The position numbers were made by a program, and so were the translations under genes. Below, piece by piece: positions 1 through 10,549 of a stretch of 64,000 bases of DNA. How positions within the stretch are numbered: position 1 is the first letter of the stretch; the number at the start of each line of letters is the position of its first letter. Source of the DNA: an uncultured Bacteroidia bacterium (GTDB taxonomy: Bacteria > Bacteroidota > Bacteroidia > Bacteroidales > UBA932); contig CACXPG010000003.1 of assembly GCA_902769525.1 (NCBI GenBank), forward strand, positions 206,311 through 270,310, in the 5' to 3' direction. The notes beneath the pieces were generated by a model. The model ran no database searches. It had not been told where the DNA came from and saw only the letters and a list, made by a program, of their open reading frames with translations.

Positions 1-192
<192 letters not shown>

Positions 193-235
193 TCATCAGA
201 CAAAATCTTGCTTAAGGCAAGAGATTGTTAAGTTT

Positions 236-282
236 ATCCCGGCAGACGGCAAATAATAACGCTTCTGTCGGGATATTTTTTT
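236..282 (+). terminator. Rho-independent terminator after rpoC
   Basis: ATCCCGGCAGA (236-246) pairs with TCTGTCGGGAT (264-274) through one G-T pair, followed directly by a run of Ts (275-282). It closes the rpoC operon. The T-rich end merges into the putative -7 box of the next gene. Confidence 0.85.
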
Positions 283-289
283 ACTTTTG
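282..289 (+). promoter_or_regulatory. Putative Bacteroides-type -7 box for the TlpA-like lipoprotein gene
   Basis: TACTTTTG matches TAnnTTTG and lies 33 bases before the ATG at 323, directly downstream of the rpoC terminator stem. No good -33 TTTG is present at the usual distance, so support is the box and its location only. Confidence 0.45.
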
Positions 290-322
290 CCCGACAATAA
301 ATAACACATTACACTAAAACCA

Positions 323-1444
323 ATGAAAAAGATCCTTATTCTGGCCGTAGCCGCAGTTGCAGCTTTTTCCTGCACCGAGAAAAAACCGGGCTACACAGTT
401 ACAGTAAACGTGGATGACGAGAGCTTCAAGAGCTTCATACTCACTAACCGCGACAAAGAGAACCCTGTAGCAGACACAGTCGCTGTCGTTGAAAAGAAAG
501 CTGTATTCAAGGGAAGCGTGGAAGGATTCGACATCCGCACCATTCAGGGTGTTAAAGAAGGTGAAGAGCCTGTAAACATCACAAGATTCTTCCTCGAGAA
601 CGCAGACTACACAATCAGCTTCAAGGCTGACGGAAACCACTACCATGCAGACATTCAGTCCAATGGACCTATCCAGATGGAGAAAGACTCTCTGAACAAT
701 CTGATAGAGGCATCCTATGGTGGAGTTGACATGGAAGCTCTTGAAAAAGAGTATGTGGCTGGTGACAAGAACGTAAAGGATTCCATCTGGGCCATCGTTC
801 AGCCGCTTCTGCAGAAGGGCGAGGAAGTTGAGGCAGACTACTATAAGAACAACCCTCTCTCCGTCCTGACTATGGAGAATGCGCTTTCTGCTATCAGATA
901 CGCTCAGATAGATCTCGATTCTGCAAAGAAGGTTGTTGAGAGATTTGCCGCAGTTCCTGCATTTGCAGGCAACAGGCTCCTGGAGAGCATGAAGAAGGAA
1001 GTCGAGAAGAAAGAGGCCCTGACTCCTGGCAAGCAGGCTCCTGATTTCACACTCAACGATCCTGACGGAAATCCTGTAAAGTTCTCTGAGGTTTATCCTA
1101 ACAACAAGGTGACTATGATTGACTTCTGGGCTTCATGGTGCGGACCTTGCCGCAAGTTCAACCCTACCCTTACCAAGATATACGCCAAGTACAGCAAGAA
1201 GGGCTTCGGTATCCTCGGAGTTTCTCTTGACAGCGAGAAGGACAAGTGGGTAGAGGCTATCCAGGCAGACAAGCTCGTATGGAAGCACGTTTCAGACCTC
1301 AAGTATTGGGACAGCGAAGCCGGCAGACTCTACAACATTATGTCAATCCCTCAGAGCTACTTCGTGGACAGCGAGGGCAAGATTCTGCTTGCATCTCCAT
1401 CCCAGGACCAGATCGAAAGCTTCCTTGAGGAGTACCTGAAATAG
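323..1444 (+). CDS. TlpA-like thiol-disulfide oxidoreductase lipoprotein with DUF4369-type N-terminal domain
   Basis: A 373-residue exported lipoprotein. The signal peptide ends in a lipobox at about residues 14-17 (Cys17). Residues about 25-130 resemble the DUF4369 domain common in Bacteroidota. A thioredoxin/AhpC-like fold starts near residue 230 (GKQAPDFTL) and carries the redox motif WCGPC with Cys273 and Cys276. Proteins of this family reduce or exchange disulfides in the periplasm and are often annotated as TlpA or ResA-like; the substrate cannot be read from sequence. It has its own promoter-like box and is monocistronic, between the rpoC terminator and a bidirectional terminator. The start is the only ATG giving a proper signal peptide. 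Confidence 0.88.
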   Translation: MKKILILAVAAVAAFSCTEKKPGYTVTVNVDDESFKSFILTNRDKENPVADTVAVVEKKAVFKGSVEGFDIRTIQGVKEGEEPVNITRFFLENADYTISFKADGNHYHADIQSNGPIQMEKDSLNNLIEASYGGVDMEALEKEYVAGDKNVKDSIWAIVQPLLQKGEEVEADYYKNNPLSVLTMENALSAIRYAQIDLDSAKKVVERFAAVPAFAGNRLLESMKKEVEKKEALTPGKQAPDFTLNDPDGNPVKFSEVYPNNKVTMIDFWASWCGPCRKFNPTLTKIYAKYSKKGFGILGVSLDSEKDKWVEAIQADKLVWKHVSDLKYWDSEAGRLYNIMSIPQSYFVDSEGKILLASPSQDQIESFLEEYLK

Positions 1445-1484
1445 GCAACGTGACTCTTAAACAGTTGATAAACAACTGATTGAT

Positions 1485-1520
1485 AAAAAGACTGTATGCA
1501 AAAACGCATACAGTCTTTTT
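1485..1520. terminator. Bidirectional terminator between convergent genes
   Basis: A 15-base perfect inverted repeat (1485-1499 with 1506-1520), rich in A at one end and T at the other, works in both directions. It separates the TlpA-like gene (plus) from manA (minus). Confidence 0.9.
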
Positions 1521-1561
1521 ATTATATCGCTGATTCTAAACTACTTATCCGCCACGCTAGT

Positions 1562-2596
1562 TTAATGCTCAATGTGGGCTTCAACCATCTGAAGGCCTCC
1601 AAGTGAACGGATCTCCACCGCCCCGAGTTCGGCCGGTATCAGATAGAGGTCTCCGTCAGATACCGTTACTTTGTCTTTGACGCAGGTCTGGGGTATCTGG
1701 CTGAAATACAACACGCCGCGGCCGCCTGTGCAGACCAGCACGGTGAAGCTGCCAAAGCGGGAGTTGTCTATGCGGAAAAAATTTTCAACCTCGCCCCTGC
1801 TTTTTCCAAAACCGATAAAGCTGCTTGTAAAATGCTCGCAGCTTGCCAAAGGGACAACAAGGGTTTCGTCTTCACTTTTGAGGGAAGCCGCATCGTCAAA
1901 GACATTACGCTGACGTTCAACATAGTCTTCCTGACTTTCGTCAAAGTCTATGGCCTGCATAGCATCCTCGACATCTAGATGACGGCGGTTGCCCTCGATG
2001 TCCACGCGGTTGAAGTCGTAAAGCCTGTATGTGGTGTCGCTCGGCTGCTGGATTTCCAGTATCCTGGTTCCGGCGCCTATGCTGTGGACAGTGCCGGCCG
2101 GTATGAAATACCAGTCTCCCCTCTTCGGTGTAAAGCGGTTTAGGACATCTTCCAGAGTCTTTTCGCCTTTTCTTACATCCGTTTCCTTTATAGAATTCCG
2201 GACGATGGCAGCAAAATCTTCTCTGGAAAACTTCTTGGAAAAGCCCAGGAGAAGCTCTGAATCTTCCTCAGCGTTAAGGACATACCACATCTCTGTCTTT
2301 CCGTTTGGAAGACCTTTCTCCTTAGCCATCTGGTCGCCGGGATGAACCTGGACGGAAAGCTGACGGCTGGAATTGATGTACTTCACCAGCATCGGGAACC
2401 TCTCGCCGAATCTCTTCCAGACTCTCTCCCCCACAAGCCTGTCCTTGTACTTTGCCACAAGCTCAGAAAGTGTCAGGCCGCAGTCTTCGCCTTCAGAAAG
2501 GCAAACGGTCTGCCTTCCCTCCATCGCGGAGAGAATCCAGTCCTCGCTTCCCCAAATGGTTCCGATGGCAACAGGCTTGAACTTGAGAGGGCGCAT
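1562..2596 (-). CDS. manA: Mannose-6-phosphate isomerase, type I
   Basis: This 344-residue cytosolic enzyme interconverts mannose 6-phosphate and fructose 6-phosphate, feeding GDP-mannose synthesis or mannose catabolism. The zinc-site motif QVHPGD is at residues 83-88, followed by the E102-M-W-Y segment, and a later stretch holds HSIGAGTRILEIQQPSD, all diagnostic of type I phosphomannose isomerases of the short Bacteroidota form. It is the last gene of a minus-strand run murI-hppA-manA; the gap to hppA is 15 bases. The ATG at 2596 begins the conserved N-terminus MRPLKFKPV. Confidence 0.92.
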   Translation of the reverse strand: MRPLKFKPVAIGTIWGSEDWILSAMEGRQTVCLSEGEDCGLTLSELVAKYKDRLVGERVWKRFGERFPMLVKYINSSRQLSVQVHPGDQMAKEKGLPNGKTEMWYVLNAEEDSELLLGFSKKFSREDFAAIVRNSIKETDVRKGEKTLEDVLNRFTPKRGDWYFIPAGTVHSIGAGTRILEIQQPSDTTYRLYDFNRVDIEGNRRHLDVEDAMQAIDFDESQEDYVERQRNVFDDAASLKSEDETLVVPLASCEHFTSSFIGFGKSRGEVENFFRIDNSRFGSFTVLVCTGGRGVLYFSQIPQTCVKDKVTVSDGDLYLIPAELGAVEIRSLGGLQMVEAHIEH

Positions 2597-2611
2597 GCTA
2601 AAAGCCTATGG

Positions 2612-4858
2612 TTAAAGAATATTCAGTGCAACTGTAACACCGGCCATCACGATAGAAACCATACTCATCAGCTTGATGAGAATGTTCAGGCTCGGGCCGC
2701 TGGTATCTTTGAACGGGTCTCCTACAGTGTCTCCGACAACGGTTGCCTTGTGAGCGTAAGAACCCTTTCCTCCAAAGTTGCCTTCCTCAACATATTTCTT
2801 TGCATTGTCCCAGGCTCCGCCCGAATTGGCCATGAACACAGCCAGAACAAATCCGCTGCTAAGGCCACCGATAAGAAGTCCGAGAACTCCGGAAACCCCG
2901 AGCAGTATGCCCACAGCAACAGGAGCGGCTATGGCAAGAAGTGAGGAACCGATCATCTCCCTCTGCGCGCTGCGGGTTGAAATCTCAACGCAACGGGCAT
3001 AGTCTGGAGTAGATGTCCCGTCGAGGATTCCCTTGTCGGAATTGAACTGGCGCCTTACTTCCTCCACCATCTTCTGGGCTGCTCTTCCTACAGAACCCAT
3101 TGTCAGTCCGCAGAACAGGAATGCCAGCATAGCGCCGATAAACACACCTACCAGAACTTTAGGGTTCATCAGATTCACGTCAAACCAGGTCATGAAGTCA
3201 GCAAAGCCGGCGTTGTGCAGAGCTTCCTTGCTGTCAACGGCAAGAGCCTGCGTGTTGAGATTCCGTATTGCGGCTTCAAGACCGGAGGTGTCAGCCACTC
3301 TGAGAAGGGCTATCTTGATTTCTTCTATGTAGGATGCCAGCAGAGCCAGAGCTGTCAGAGCTGCTGAACCAATGGCAAAACCTTTTCCGGTAGCGGCGGT
3401 GGTGTTTCCAAGAGCGTCGAGGATATCGGTGCGGTCTCTAACCTCAGGTTCCAGGCCACTCATCTGGGCGTTTCCGCCGGCATTGTCGGCAATCGGTCCA
3501 TAGGCGTCAGTTGCCAGGGTGATACCCAAGGTTGAAAGCATTCCGACTGCGGCTATTCCGATTCCGTAAAGTCCGAACGAAAGGTTCTCCTTGGAAAGCA
3601 GGTTTGTGGAGAACTCAGTGGCGCACAGATATGCAAGTATAATTGCCACACCAATCGTGACAACAGGAATGGCGGTGGATATCATTCCGGTTCCCACACC
3701 AGAAATGATCACGGTTGCAGGACCGGTCTGGGCACTCTCGGCAATCTTCTTGGTTGGCTTGTATGAATGAGAAGTATAGTACTCAGTTGTCTTTCCTATG
3801 ATGATTCCTGCAAGAAGGCCTGTCAGCACGGAGAAAGAAATGCCAAGCCAGTGAGTCAGCCCCAATACATATAATATAATAAAGGAGAATATCGCGATGA
3901 AAACTGAAGAGAAGTTCACTCCCAGACTCAGCGATTTCAGCAGCTGGCTCATTCCGGCATTCTCCTTGGTCTTGACCAGGAAGATACCGATCACGGACAG
4001 GAACACGCCTACAGCCGCAATCAGCATCGGCGCGAAGACTGCCTTTAGTTGCATTCCGCCCTGGCCGATGAATGCGCTCGCTCCAAGAGCCGCGGTTGCC
4101 AGAACACTGCCGCAGTATGACTCGTAGAGGTCTGCTCCCATTCCTGCCACGTCACCTACATTGTCTCCCACGTTATCTGCTATGGTTGCAGGGTTTCTCG
4201 GGTCGTCCTCAGGGATACCGGCTTCTGTCTTTCCGACAAGGTCCGCTCCCACGTCAGCTGCCTTGGTGTAGATGCCGCCGCCCACTCTGGCGAACAGAGC
4301 CTGTGTAGATGCGCCCATCCCGAAGGTCAGCATTGTGGTGGTAATGATGGTCAGTTTCTGCGTCATGTCTTCAGGCCTGATGAAATAGTCCAGCACCAGA
4401 TACCATATAGATATGTCCAGCAGTCCAAGACCCACAACCGTAAGACCCATCACGGCACCGCTGCGGAAGGCAACCTTCAGCCCCTTGTTCAATGACGAAC
4501 GGGCCGCATTGGCTGTGCGGGCAGAAGCGTAGGTTGCTGTCTTCATCCCGATAAAGCCGGCAAGTCCGCTGAAGAAACCTCCTGTCAGGAAAGCAAACGG
4601 AACCCAACCGTTCTGGATTCCCAGCCCGTAGGCCAGAAAAGCGAACACGGCAGCCAGGATCAGAAACACGATTATCACAACCTTATACTGCTGCTTCAGA
4701 TAAGCCATAGCACCCTGCCTTACATAAGAGGCGATCTCCCTCATCTTTGGCGTGCCCTCATCCTGACGGAGCATCTGCCTGTAGAAAATGTATGCGAACA
4801 GCAAGGCCATCAAAGATGCCGCAGGAACCAGATAGAACAAATAACCAGTAATATCCAT
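2612..4858 (-). CDS. hppA: Membrane-bound ion-translocating inorganic pyrophosphatase, K+-stimulated type
   Basis: A polytopic membrane protein of 748 residues that couples pyrophosphate hydrolysis to Na+ and/or H+ export. The substrate-binding motif DNVGDNVGD lies at residues 228-236 and [15 protein letters not shown] near the C-terminus. The segment [10 protein letters not shown] (about 485-494) has Ala and Gly where K+-independent enzymes have Lys and Thr, which marks the K+-dependent subfamily; most of these in anaerobes pump Na+ (family knowledge, not shown here). A TTG at 4864 would add two residues, but the ATG at 4858 is the better start. It lies between murI and manA with short gaps. 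Confidence 0.95.
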   Translation of the reverse strand: MDITGYLFYLVPAASLMALLFAYIFYRQMLRQDEGTPKMREIASYVRQGAMAYLKQQYKVVIIVFLILAAVFAFLAYGLGIQNGWVPFAFLTGGFFSGLAGFIGMKTATYASARTANAARSSLNKGLKVAFRSGAVMGLTVVGLGLLDISIWYLVLDYFIRPEDMTQKLTIITTTMLTFGMGASTQALFARVGGGIYTKAADVGADLVGKTEAGIPEDDPRNPATIADNVGDNVGDVAGMGADLYESYCGSVLATAALGASAFIGQGGMQLKAVFAPMLIAAVGVFLSVIGIFLVKTKENAGMSQLLKSLSLGVNFSSVFIAIFSFIILYVLGLTHWLGISFSVLTGLLAGIIIGKTTEYYTSHSYKPTKKIAESAQTGPATVIISGVGTGMISTAIPVVTIGVAIILAYLCATEFSTNLLSKENLSFGLYGIGIAAVGMLSTLGITLATDAYGPIADNAGGNAQMSGLEPEVRDRTDILDALGNTTAATGKGFAIGSAALTALALLASYIEEIKIALLRVADTSGLEAAIRNLNTQALAVDSKEALHNAGFADFMTWFDVNLMNPKVLVGVFIGAMLAFLFCGLTMGSVGRAAQKMVEEVRRQFNSDKGILDGTSTPDYARCVEISTRSAQREMIGSSLLAIAAPVAVGILLGVSGVLGLLIGGLSSGFVLAVFMANSGGAWDNAKKYVEEGNFGGKGSYAHKATVVGDTVGDPFKDTSGPSLNILIKLMSMVSIVMAGVTVALNIL

Positions 4859-4881
4859 ATCCAAAAAATTACTTTTTTAAA

Positions 4882-5742
4882 TTATATTTCCAAAGATACA
4901 AAAAATATTTGACTGCGTGTATCTGATTGCCTTTCATTCATTAAGCACTCAGGTTTCAACTCATCGACTATGCCCTCTGTGAGTTTACGCAAAACGTCTG
5001 TCTTTGAGCCAGTTGTAGCAATCGTAATATTAGGTGGCGTTGTAAGCGGCTCGGTGGCAAAAGTGCCGCAAACCGCTGATTTACGCACTTTTTCAAGCAA
5101 GTTTCTAGCCCTTCTTGCCACAGCTGGTGCCGGATTGATAATATGCAATTTGTCAGAACAGGCCCGCCGTATAACCTTCTCAAGGAAAGGATAATGGGTA
5201 CACCCAAGCACCACACAGTCTGCCCCTGCCTCTACCATAGGATCTATATATTTCTTTACAAGAGCCTCAGCCTCAGGTGTATCCGTATTTCCTGACTCCA
5301 CCAGTTCTACCAGCCCATCGCCTACCTGCTCGATTATTTTCACCTGCTTTCTGCGAGCATACTTTTCCGAAGTCGTCAGATAAAGCTGCCCCCGGAAAGT
5401 ACCCTGGGTAGCAAGAACTCCTATAACTCCAGTCTTTGTCAGCGATGCTGCAGGTTTAACCGCCGGCTCCATTCCAACAAACGGTATATCAAATAGTTGC
5501 CTCAAATCCGAGATAGCCGCTGCCGTGGCCGTGTTGCAGGCGACAACGATAATTTCAGCTCCTCTTTCAATAAGAAATTTTGAAATTGCGGTGGCCCTTT
5601 TCAATATCATTTCTTTACTTTTAGGACCATAAGGACAATAGGCCGCATCTGATATGTAGAAGTAATCCTCTGATGGCATTATCTTTACAAGCTCCTTCCA
5701 AACTGAAAGGCCACCCGCCCCGGAATCAAATAATCCTATCAT
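4882..5742 (-). CDS. murI: Glutamate racemase
   Basis: This 286-residue cytosolic enzyme makes D-glutamate for peptidoglycan. The N-terminus GLFDSGAGG carries the Asp of the active site, and the two catalytic cysteines are in ACNTATA (Cys69) and GCTHYP (Cys181). The length is slightly above the usual 260-275 residues because of a C-terminal tail. It is the first gene of the minus-strand group murI-hppA-manA, 23 bases from hppA, with a -7 box 40 bases upstream. Confidence 0.95.
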   Translation of the reverse strand: MIGLFDSGAGGLSVWKELVKIMPSEDYFYISDAAYCPYGPKSKEMILKRATAISKFLIERGAEIIVVACNTATAAAISDLRQLFDIPFVGMEPAVKPAASLTKTGVIGVLATQGTFRGQLYLTTSEKYARRKQVKIIEQVGDGLVELVESGNTDTPEAEALVKKYIDPMVEAGADCVVLGCTHYPFLEKVIRRACSDKLHIINPAPAVARRARNLLEKVRKSAVCGTFATEPLTTPPNITIATTGSKTDVLRKLTEGIVDELKPECLMNERQSDTRSQIFFVSLEI

Positions 5743-5782
5743 AAAAACAGCGTTTAAGGGGGAATAGACTTAACCCCTACCA

Positions 5783-5790
5783 CAAATATA
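5783..5790 (-). promoter_or_regulatory. Putative -7 box for murI-hppA-manA
   Basis: On the minus strand the sequence reads TATATTTG, a full match to TAnnTTTG, 40 bases before the murI ATG. No clear -33 element was found. Confidence 0.5.
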
Positions 5791-5850
5791 ACACAAATGT
5801 TGCTTTTTTCTTTAAAAAATTAAAGCGACCCGAAAATTATTCTCAAAAAG

Positions 5851-5881
5851 TTTGGTCAGTATTATATTTATATGTATCTTG
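5851..5881 (+). promoter_or_regulatory. Putative promoter of the SusC/SusD locus
   Basis: TTTG at 5851-5854, a 20-base spacer, then TATCTTG at 5875-5881, one T short of TAnnTTTG. This predicts a leader of about 75-80 bases before the ATG at 5965. Confidence 0.5.
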
Positions 5882-5964
5882 CACTCCTAAACTAAAGCCA
5901 ACCGACAAAAATTATTTATTAACAAATAAACAACACTACTTAAAATTAACTAAAAATCAACCAA

Positions 5965-8900
5965 ATGAAACGAATTACATTTGTTTTGGCGTTACTGTTG
6001 TTGTGTGTTGGGCAACTTGCCTATGCACAGACAATAAAAGTAACAGGAACCGTTTCTGATGCGGCTGACAACGAGCCTTTAATCGGAGCGGGAGTTATGG
6101 TAAAGGGTACTACCAATGGTGTTGCTACTGATGCAAACGGACAGTATGTCATCAACGTAAGGAGAGACGCTGTTCTCGTTTTCACTTATCAGGGATATGC
6201 AACCCAGGAGATTGCCGTTAACGGCAGGTCCGTTATCAACGTATCTCTCCAGAATGAGACCACTCAGCTGGAAGATGTTATCGTTGTTGGTTACGGTACT
6301 GGTAGAAAGATCTCCACAGTGGTAGGTTCAGCCCAGACCGTTAAGGCCAAGGCCCTCAAGGACAAGCCAGTTATCAACGCTGCCGATGCTCTTCAGGGAC
6401 AGGTTGCAGGTCTGCAGGTTTACACATCTTCCGGTGACCCTTCAGCAACTGTTTCTATGCGAATCAGAGGTGTGAACTCTCTCGAGGCTTCCACTACTCC
6501 TCTGTTCGTACTCGACGGTACTCCAGTTCTGAGCGACATTTTCAACACTCTGAACCCTAACGACATTGAGAGCGTTACCATTCTGAAGGACGCTTCTTCA
6601 ACCGCTATCTACGGTTCACGTGCTGCCAACGGAGTTGTTTACATCACAACCAAGAAGGGTACCACCGAGAAGCCAGTAGTAAAGCTTTCTGCTAACTACG
6701 GTATTTCCAACCTTGCAAGGAACCCTATCAAACGCGTGAATTCAGAAGAGTGGTTCAGACTGGCTGAGATGGTTAACCCTGATTACCTGACTGATCCGGA
6801 CTTCCAGGCTAACAAGAAGTTCAGACTCGAGAACAAGATCGAGACCAACTGGATGAAGTGGGCTTTGAACGAGAACGTTCCTACTATGGGAGCTGACCTC
6901 TCCGTTTCTGGAAGAACAAAGGTTATTGACTACTACATCTCAATGACTGCCAACAGAATGGAAGGTGTTGAGCCTTTGACTGCACACAACCGTTATGCAG
7001 CCCGTATCAACATGAACGTTACTCCAACCGACTGGTTCAAGTTCGGTATCTCTCTGGGTGTAGGTTATCAGCAGTCAAGGGAGAACCCTTACAACTCTGA
7101 CTTCTCATCCGGTAACAGAAACAACTGGAACAACCCTGTAAACTTCGCTTTGTGGGCACCAACATGGTGGACTCCTTATGAGATTCTGACCGACAGCGCC
7201 GGTAACTTCATCGGCTACGGCGACGAGACTCCTTATATGGACGACTTCGGCGCATACAACCCTCACTATCGTATGAAATATCTGAAGGTAAAGGACAACA
7301 CCGTTAGACTGAACGGTAACATCTACGAGCAGATCTCCCCTGTCAAGGGTCTGACTATCAGATTTGCACAGGGTCTCGAGGGTTATGACTACAGATTTAT
7401 CAGAAGAGACCTTCAGGATCCTGAAGATTGGATTCACACTTACCATAATGGTAATAACGGTAATCCTTACGGCTCCATGGCTCAACATAGTTTTACAAGG
7501 TATTATCGCCTGACATCTACCAATACAGCTGAGTACAAGTTCCAGCTTGGCGAGAACCACAATTTCACCGCTCTTGTAGGTCAGGAAGCTATTATAAACA
7601 ATTCAACCGGATTCAGTGCTTGGGGTAGCGGTATTCCTGACATCCGTCTCTGCACTCTTGACAATATCGACCCTGAAAGAGCTTGGGAAGTGGGCGAAAG
7701 CTGGTCCCAGTACAAGTTCAACTCCATCTTCTCAAGACTTTCTTATGATTATGCCGGCAAGTATTACATCGACGCTTCATTCCGTCGTGACGGTTCTTCC
7801 CTGTTCGGTGCAAACAAGAGGTATGCAAACTTCTGGTCTGCCGGTGCAATGTGGAACATCAAGGCTGAGAACTTCCTCAAGGACGTTCAGTGGATTGACA
7901 AACTCCAGCTTTCTGCAAACTACGGTACTGTAGGTAACTCTGGTATCAGCAACTATCTGTCACACGCTACTGTTGCTACCGGAACAAATTATCATGGAAC
8001 TACTTATTACATCAACAACTCAGGTAACGAGAACCTGACTTGGGAAACTCTGGAAAGCTTGAACGTAGCTCTCGACTTCAGACTCTGGAACAGACTGGAG
8101 GCTAAGGTTGAGTGGTACAGAAAGATGACAAAGGACATGCTCCTTGAAATTCCTTGGTCATATGCAACCGGTTTCAGCGGTGGTTACGGCAACATCGGTA
8201 ACATGAAGAACCAGGGTGTTGAGGCTACCATCACTTACGACTGGATCCGCAACGAGAACATGTTCCTGCAGACAAGCCTGAACGTTTCTTACAACAAGGA
8301 CAAGATCACCAGCCTGTTCGACGGACGTGATGAGTTCCAGCTTCCTGACTATGGTCTGAACTACAAGGTAGGCCATTCAGCTGGTGAGCTCTGGTATGTA
8401 AAGAGCGCTGGTATCGACCCTGCAACTGGTCGTCCACTCTGGTATGACAAGGATGGCAACATCACTGACGTTTATTCAGACGACAACCGTATTCTCCTTG
8501 GCAAGTCAAGGTATGCTCCTTGGTCAGCAGGTCTGCAGATCGACTTCACCTACAAGAATTTCGCTCTCCAGGCACAGTTCTCCGGAATCTTCGGAAAATA
8601 CCTGATCAACAACGACCGTTACTTCTACACCAACTCCAACTTCGCAGACAACCGTCTTGCAAGCGAGCTCCTTACCGAAATGTGGCAGTATCCTGGTCAG
8701 AAGGCCAAGTATCCTAACCCTCTGTACGTAGTTAACGATGAGTGCTTCGACTCAAGACTCGTTGAAAACGCTTCATTCGTCAGACTTAAGGGTGTTACCC
8801 TTTCTTACTCTCTCGGCAAGAACGCTCTCAACAAGCTCGGTGGCGTGCTTACAGGTGTAAGATTCTTCGTAACAGGTCGTAACCTCCTTACTTGGACCAA

Positions 8901-8997
8901 GTACTCCGGTTGGGATCCTGAGCAGAATATCAACCTCCAGCTCGCTGTTTATCCTAACAGTAAGCAGTATGCAGCAGGTGTTGAGTTAACTTTCTAA
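5965..8997 (+). CDS. SusC/RagA-family TonB-dependent outer-membrane transporter
   Basis: A 1010-residue outer-membrane importer. The signal peptide is about residues 1-21 (cleavage near AYAQ). It is followed by a carboxypeptidase-D regulatory-like beta domain (about 25-108), a TonB-box/plug start EDVIVVGYGT, the plug, and a 22-strand-type barrel ending in a C-terminal Phe. There is no N-terminal anti-sigma-interacting extension, so it is not of the transducing type. With SusD it forms the lid-and-barrel uptake complex for an oligomeric nutrient. No glycoside hydrolase is encoded nearby, but a secreted metallopeptidase is, so peptides are at least as likely a substrate as glycans (inference). 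Confidence 0.95.
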   Translation: MKRITFVLALLLLCVGQLAYAQTIKVTGTVSDAADNEPLIGAGVMVKGTTNGVATDANGQYVINVRRDAVLVFTYQGYATQEIAVNGRSVINVSLQNETTQLEDVIVVGYGTGRKISTVVGSAQTVKAKALKDKPVINAADALQGQVAGLQVYTSSGDPSATVSMRIRGVNSLEASTTPLFVLDGTPVLSDIFNTLNPNDIESVTILKDASSTAIYGSRAANGVVYITTKKGTTEKPVVKLSANYGISNLARNPIKRVNSEEWFRLAEMVNPDYLTDPDFQANKKFRLENKIETNWMKWALNENVPTMGADLSVSGRTKVIDYYISMTANRMEGVEPLTAHNRYAARINMNVTPTDWFKFGISLGVGYQQSRENPYNSDFSSGNRNNWNNPVNFALWAPTWWTPYEILTDSAGNFIGYGDETPYMDDFGAYNPHYRMKYLKVKDNTVRLNGNIYEQISPVKGLTIRFAQGLEGYDYRFIRRDLQDPEDWIHTYHNGNNGNPYGSMAQHSFTRYYRLTSTNTAEYKFQLGENHNFTALVGQEAIINNSTGFSAWGSGIPDIRLCTLDNIDPERAWEVGESWSQYKFNSIFSRLSYDYAGKYYIDASFRRDGSSLFGANKRYANFWSAGAMWNIKAENFLKDVQWIDKLQLSANYGTVGNSGISNYLSHATVATGTNYHGTTYYINNSGNENLTWETLESLNVALDFRLWNRLEAKVEWYRKMTKDMLLEIPWSYATGFSGGYGNIGNMKNQGVEATITYDWIRNENMFLQTSLNVSYNKDKITSLFDGRDEFQLPDYGLNYKVGHSAGELWYVKSAGIDPATGRPLWYDKDGNITDVYSDDNRILLGKSRYAPWSAGLQIDFTYKNFALQAQFSGIFGKYLINNDRYFYTNSNFADNRLASELLTEMWQYPGQKAKYPNPLYVVNDECFDSRLVENASFVRLKGVTLSYSLGKNALNKLGGVLTGVRFFVTGRNLLTWTKYSGWDPEQNINLQLAVYPNSKQYAAGVELTF

Positions 8998-9010
8998 AAT
9001 CGCTGAGAAT

Positions 9011-10525
9011 ATGAAAAAAATTATATTATCACTTGCAGTTTTGGCTCTCTTCTTTACAAGTTGCAACTTGGATGAGCAGCCTCAGGGAGTTATTCCAAAA
9101 GACAACTCCATTGCTACAGTAGAAGATGCAGAAGGTTGGATGAACTATGAGTATGTTTATTTGAGAGCTTATACAGCCGGAGCATACATTTACACTACCG
9201 AAATTGCATCAGACTTCTTCAACCCGTCTCTTGATTACGGTAACCGCGAAGGTTCCGAGTACAGATGGGATTGGAACTCCGGAGCTCCTTTTGTTGACAT
9301 CTGGGGCGGTGCTTACAGTGCTATTAACCACGCATGCTATGTTATAGAGTCTGTAGATCTGATGGACAAGTCCGGGTTGGACGCTGACCAGATGAAACGA
9401 CTCAACAAAGTTCTTGGTGTAGCCCACTTCACAAAGGCTTTCTTCGGACTTAAGCTTCTTGAGTATTATGCACCTGTTTACAATGCAGCAAACAAGGATA
9501 AATTTGGTATCATGCTTGTTGACCTTCACCGTCCTAGTGGTGACATAACCTCTTATCCTGGAAGAAGCACCGTTGAGCAGTCTTACAACTGGGTTCTCAA
9601 CGAGGCCAACCAGGCAGAGAGTCTCCTTGGCCCTTTCCCTGGAGTAGTTGGTTCAGAAGAGCTTACCATTGACGCTATTCGCGCATTCAAGGCAAGACTC
9701 GCTCTATATATGGGCAACTGGGATGAGGCTATTACTCTCTCAACTTCTTTGGTAGATGCAGGAAAGTATCCTCTTTGCGAAACTCAGGAAGAAATGACTG
9801 CCCTATGGCAAAATGACTCTGGACAGGAATGCATCGTTCAGCTTTGGGCAGATGGATCTACTTCAACTCCTTCTTCACTTGATCCTGGTTACCTTGGATA
9901 CAATCCTAGCTCCGATCAATATAGACCTGACTGGATTGTCAACAGATGGGTTGCAAGTGGCTTGTACTCTTCTGGTGACCTCAGGTTCTCTACTTGGTTC
10001 AAGACAGGTCGTAAAGTTACAGTATCTATTGGAACAGCTTCGGGTATGACTCTTATGGACAAGTTCCCTGGCAATTCTACACTTGGCTCTGCAACTGCTC
10101 ACGTTCAGAAGATTAAGCCTTTCCGTATTGCTGAGCAGTATCTTATCGCCGCTGAAGCTTTTGCAAAGAAGGGTGGTGCTGACGCTGCAGCTTGCTCATA
10201 TTTGAACAAGCTGGGAGCAAAGAGAATCCCTTCTTTCCACGATGTTGATCTTACTGGCACAGCCCTTATGGATTACATCAAGGAAGAAAGAGCAAAAGAA
10301 TTCATAGGTGAAGGGTTCAGATGGTTCGACCTCAAGAGATGGGGCGAGGGTATGGCTACCAGACCAGATCCTCAGCTTGCAGCAATCATCCACACTGGTG
10401 GTTCCAACGGTCCTGCCCTCAAACTCTCAATTGCTCCAACTGACCATCGTTGGGTAGCTCCTATCCCAGTTGACGAGCTTGCTGCCAACCCTCAGATCAG
10501 AGATCAGCAGAACCCAGGTTATTAA
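9011..10525 (+). CDS. SusD/RagB-family surface nutrient-binding lipoprotein
   Basis: A 504-residue lipoprotein with lipobox Cys18 followed by N-L-D-E, an acidic patch of the kind that directs lipoproteins to the cell surface in Bacteroides. The helical TPR-like SusD fold is indicated by the region around residues 85-235 and the conserved C-terminal signature EERAKEFIGEGFRWFDLKRW at about 425-445. It binds substrate over the SusC barrel. It starts 13 bases after the SusC stop, so the two are co-transcribed and probably made in equal amounts. Confidence 0.94.
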   Translation: MKKIILSLAVLALFFTSCNLDEQPQGVIPKDNSIATVEDAEGWMNYEYVYLRAYTAGAYIYTTEIASDFFNPSLDYGNREGSEYRWDWNSGAPFVDIWGGAYSAINHACYVIESVDLMDKSGLDADQMKRLNKVLGVAHFTKAFFGLKLLEYYAPVYNAANKDKFGIMLVDLHRPSGDITSYPGRSTVEQSYNWVLNEANQAESLLGPFPGVVGSEELTIDAIRAFKARLALYMGNWDEAITLSTSLVDAGKYPLCETQEEMTALWQNDSGQECIVQLWADGSTSTPSSLDPGYLGYNPSSDQYRPDWIVNRWVASGLYSSGDLRFSTWFKTGRKVTVSIGTASGMTLMDKFPGNSTLGSATAHVQKIKPFRIAEQYLIAAEAFAKKGGADAAACSYLNKLGAKRIPSFHDVDLTGTALMDYIKEERAKEFIGEGFRWFDLKRWGEGMATRPDPQLAAIIHTGGSNGPALKLSIAPTDHRWVAPIPVDELAANPQIRDQQNPGY

Positions 10526-10549
10526 TAGATTGTTAAATTTTAAACAAAG

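Noticed and set aside
5810..5825. Short inverted repeat CTTTAA/TTAAAG upstream of the SusC gene as an operator
   Set aside because: Only six A/T-rich pairs, expected by chance in this AT-rich gap; no adjacent regulator.
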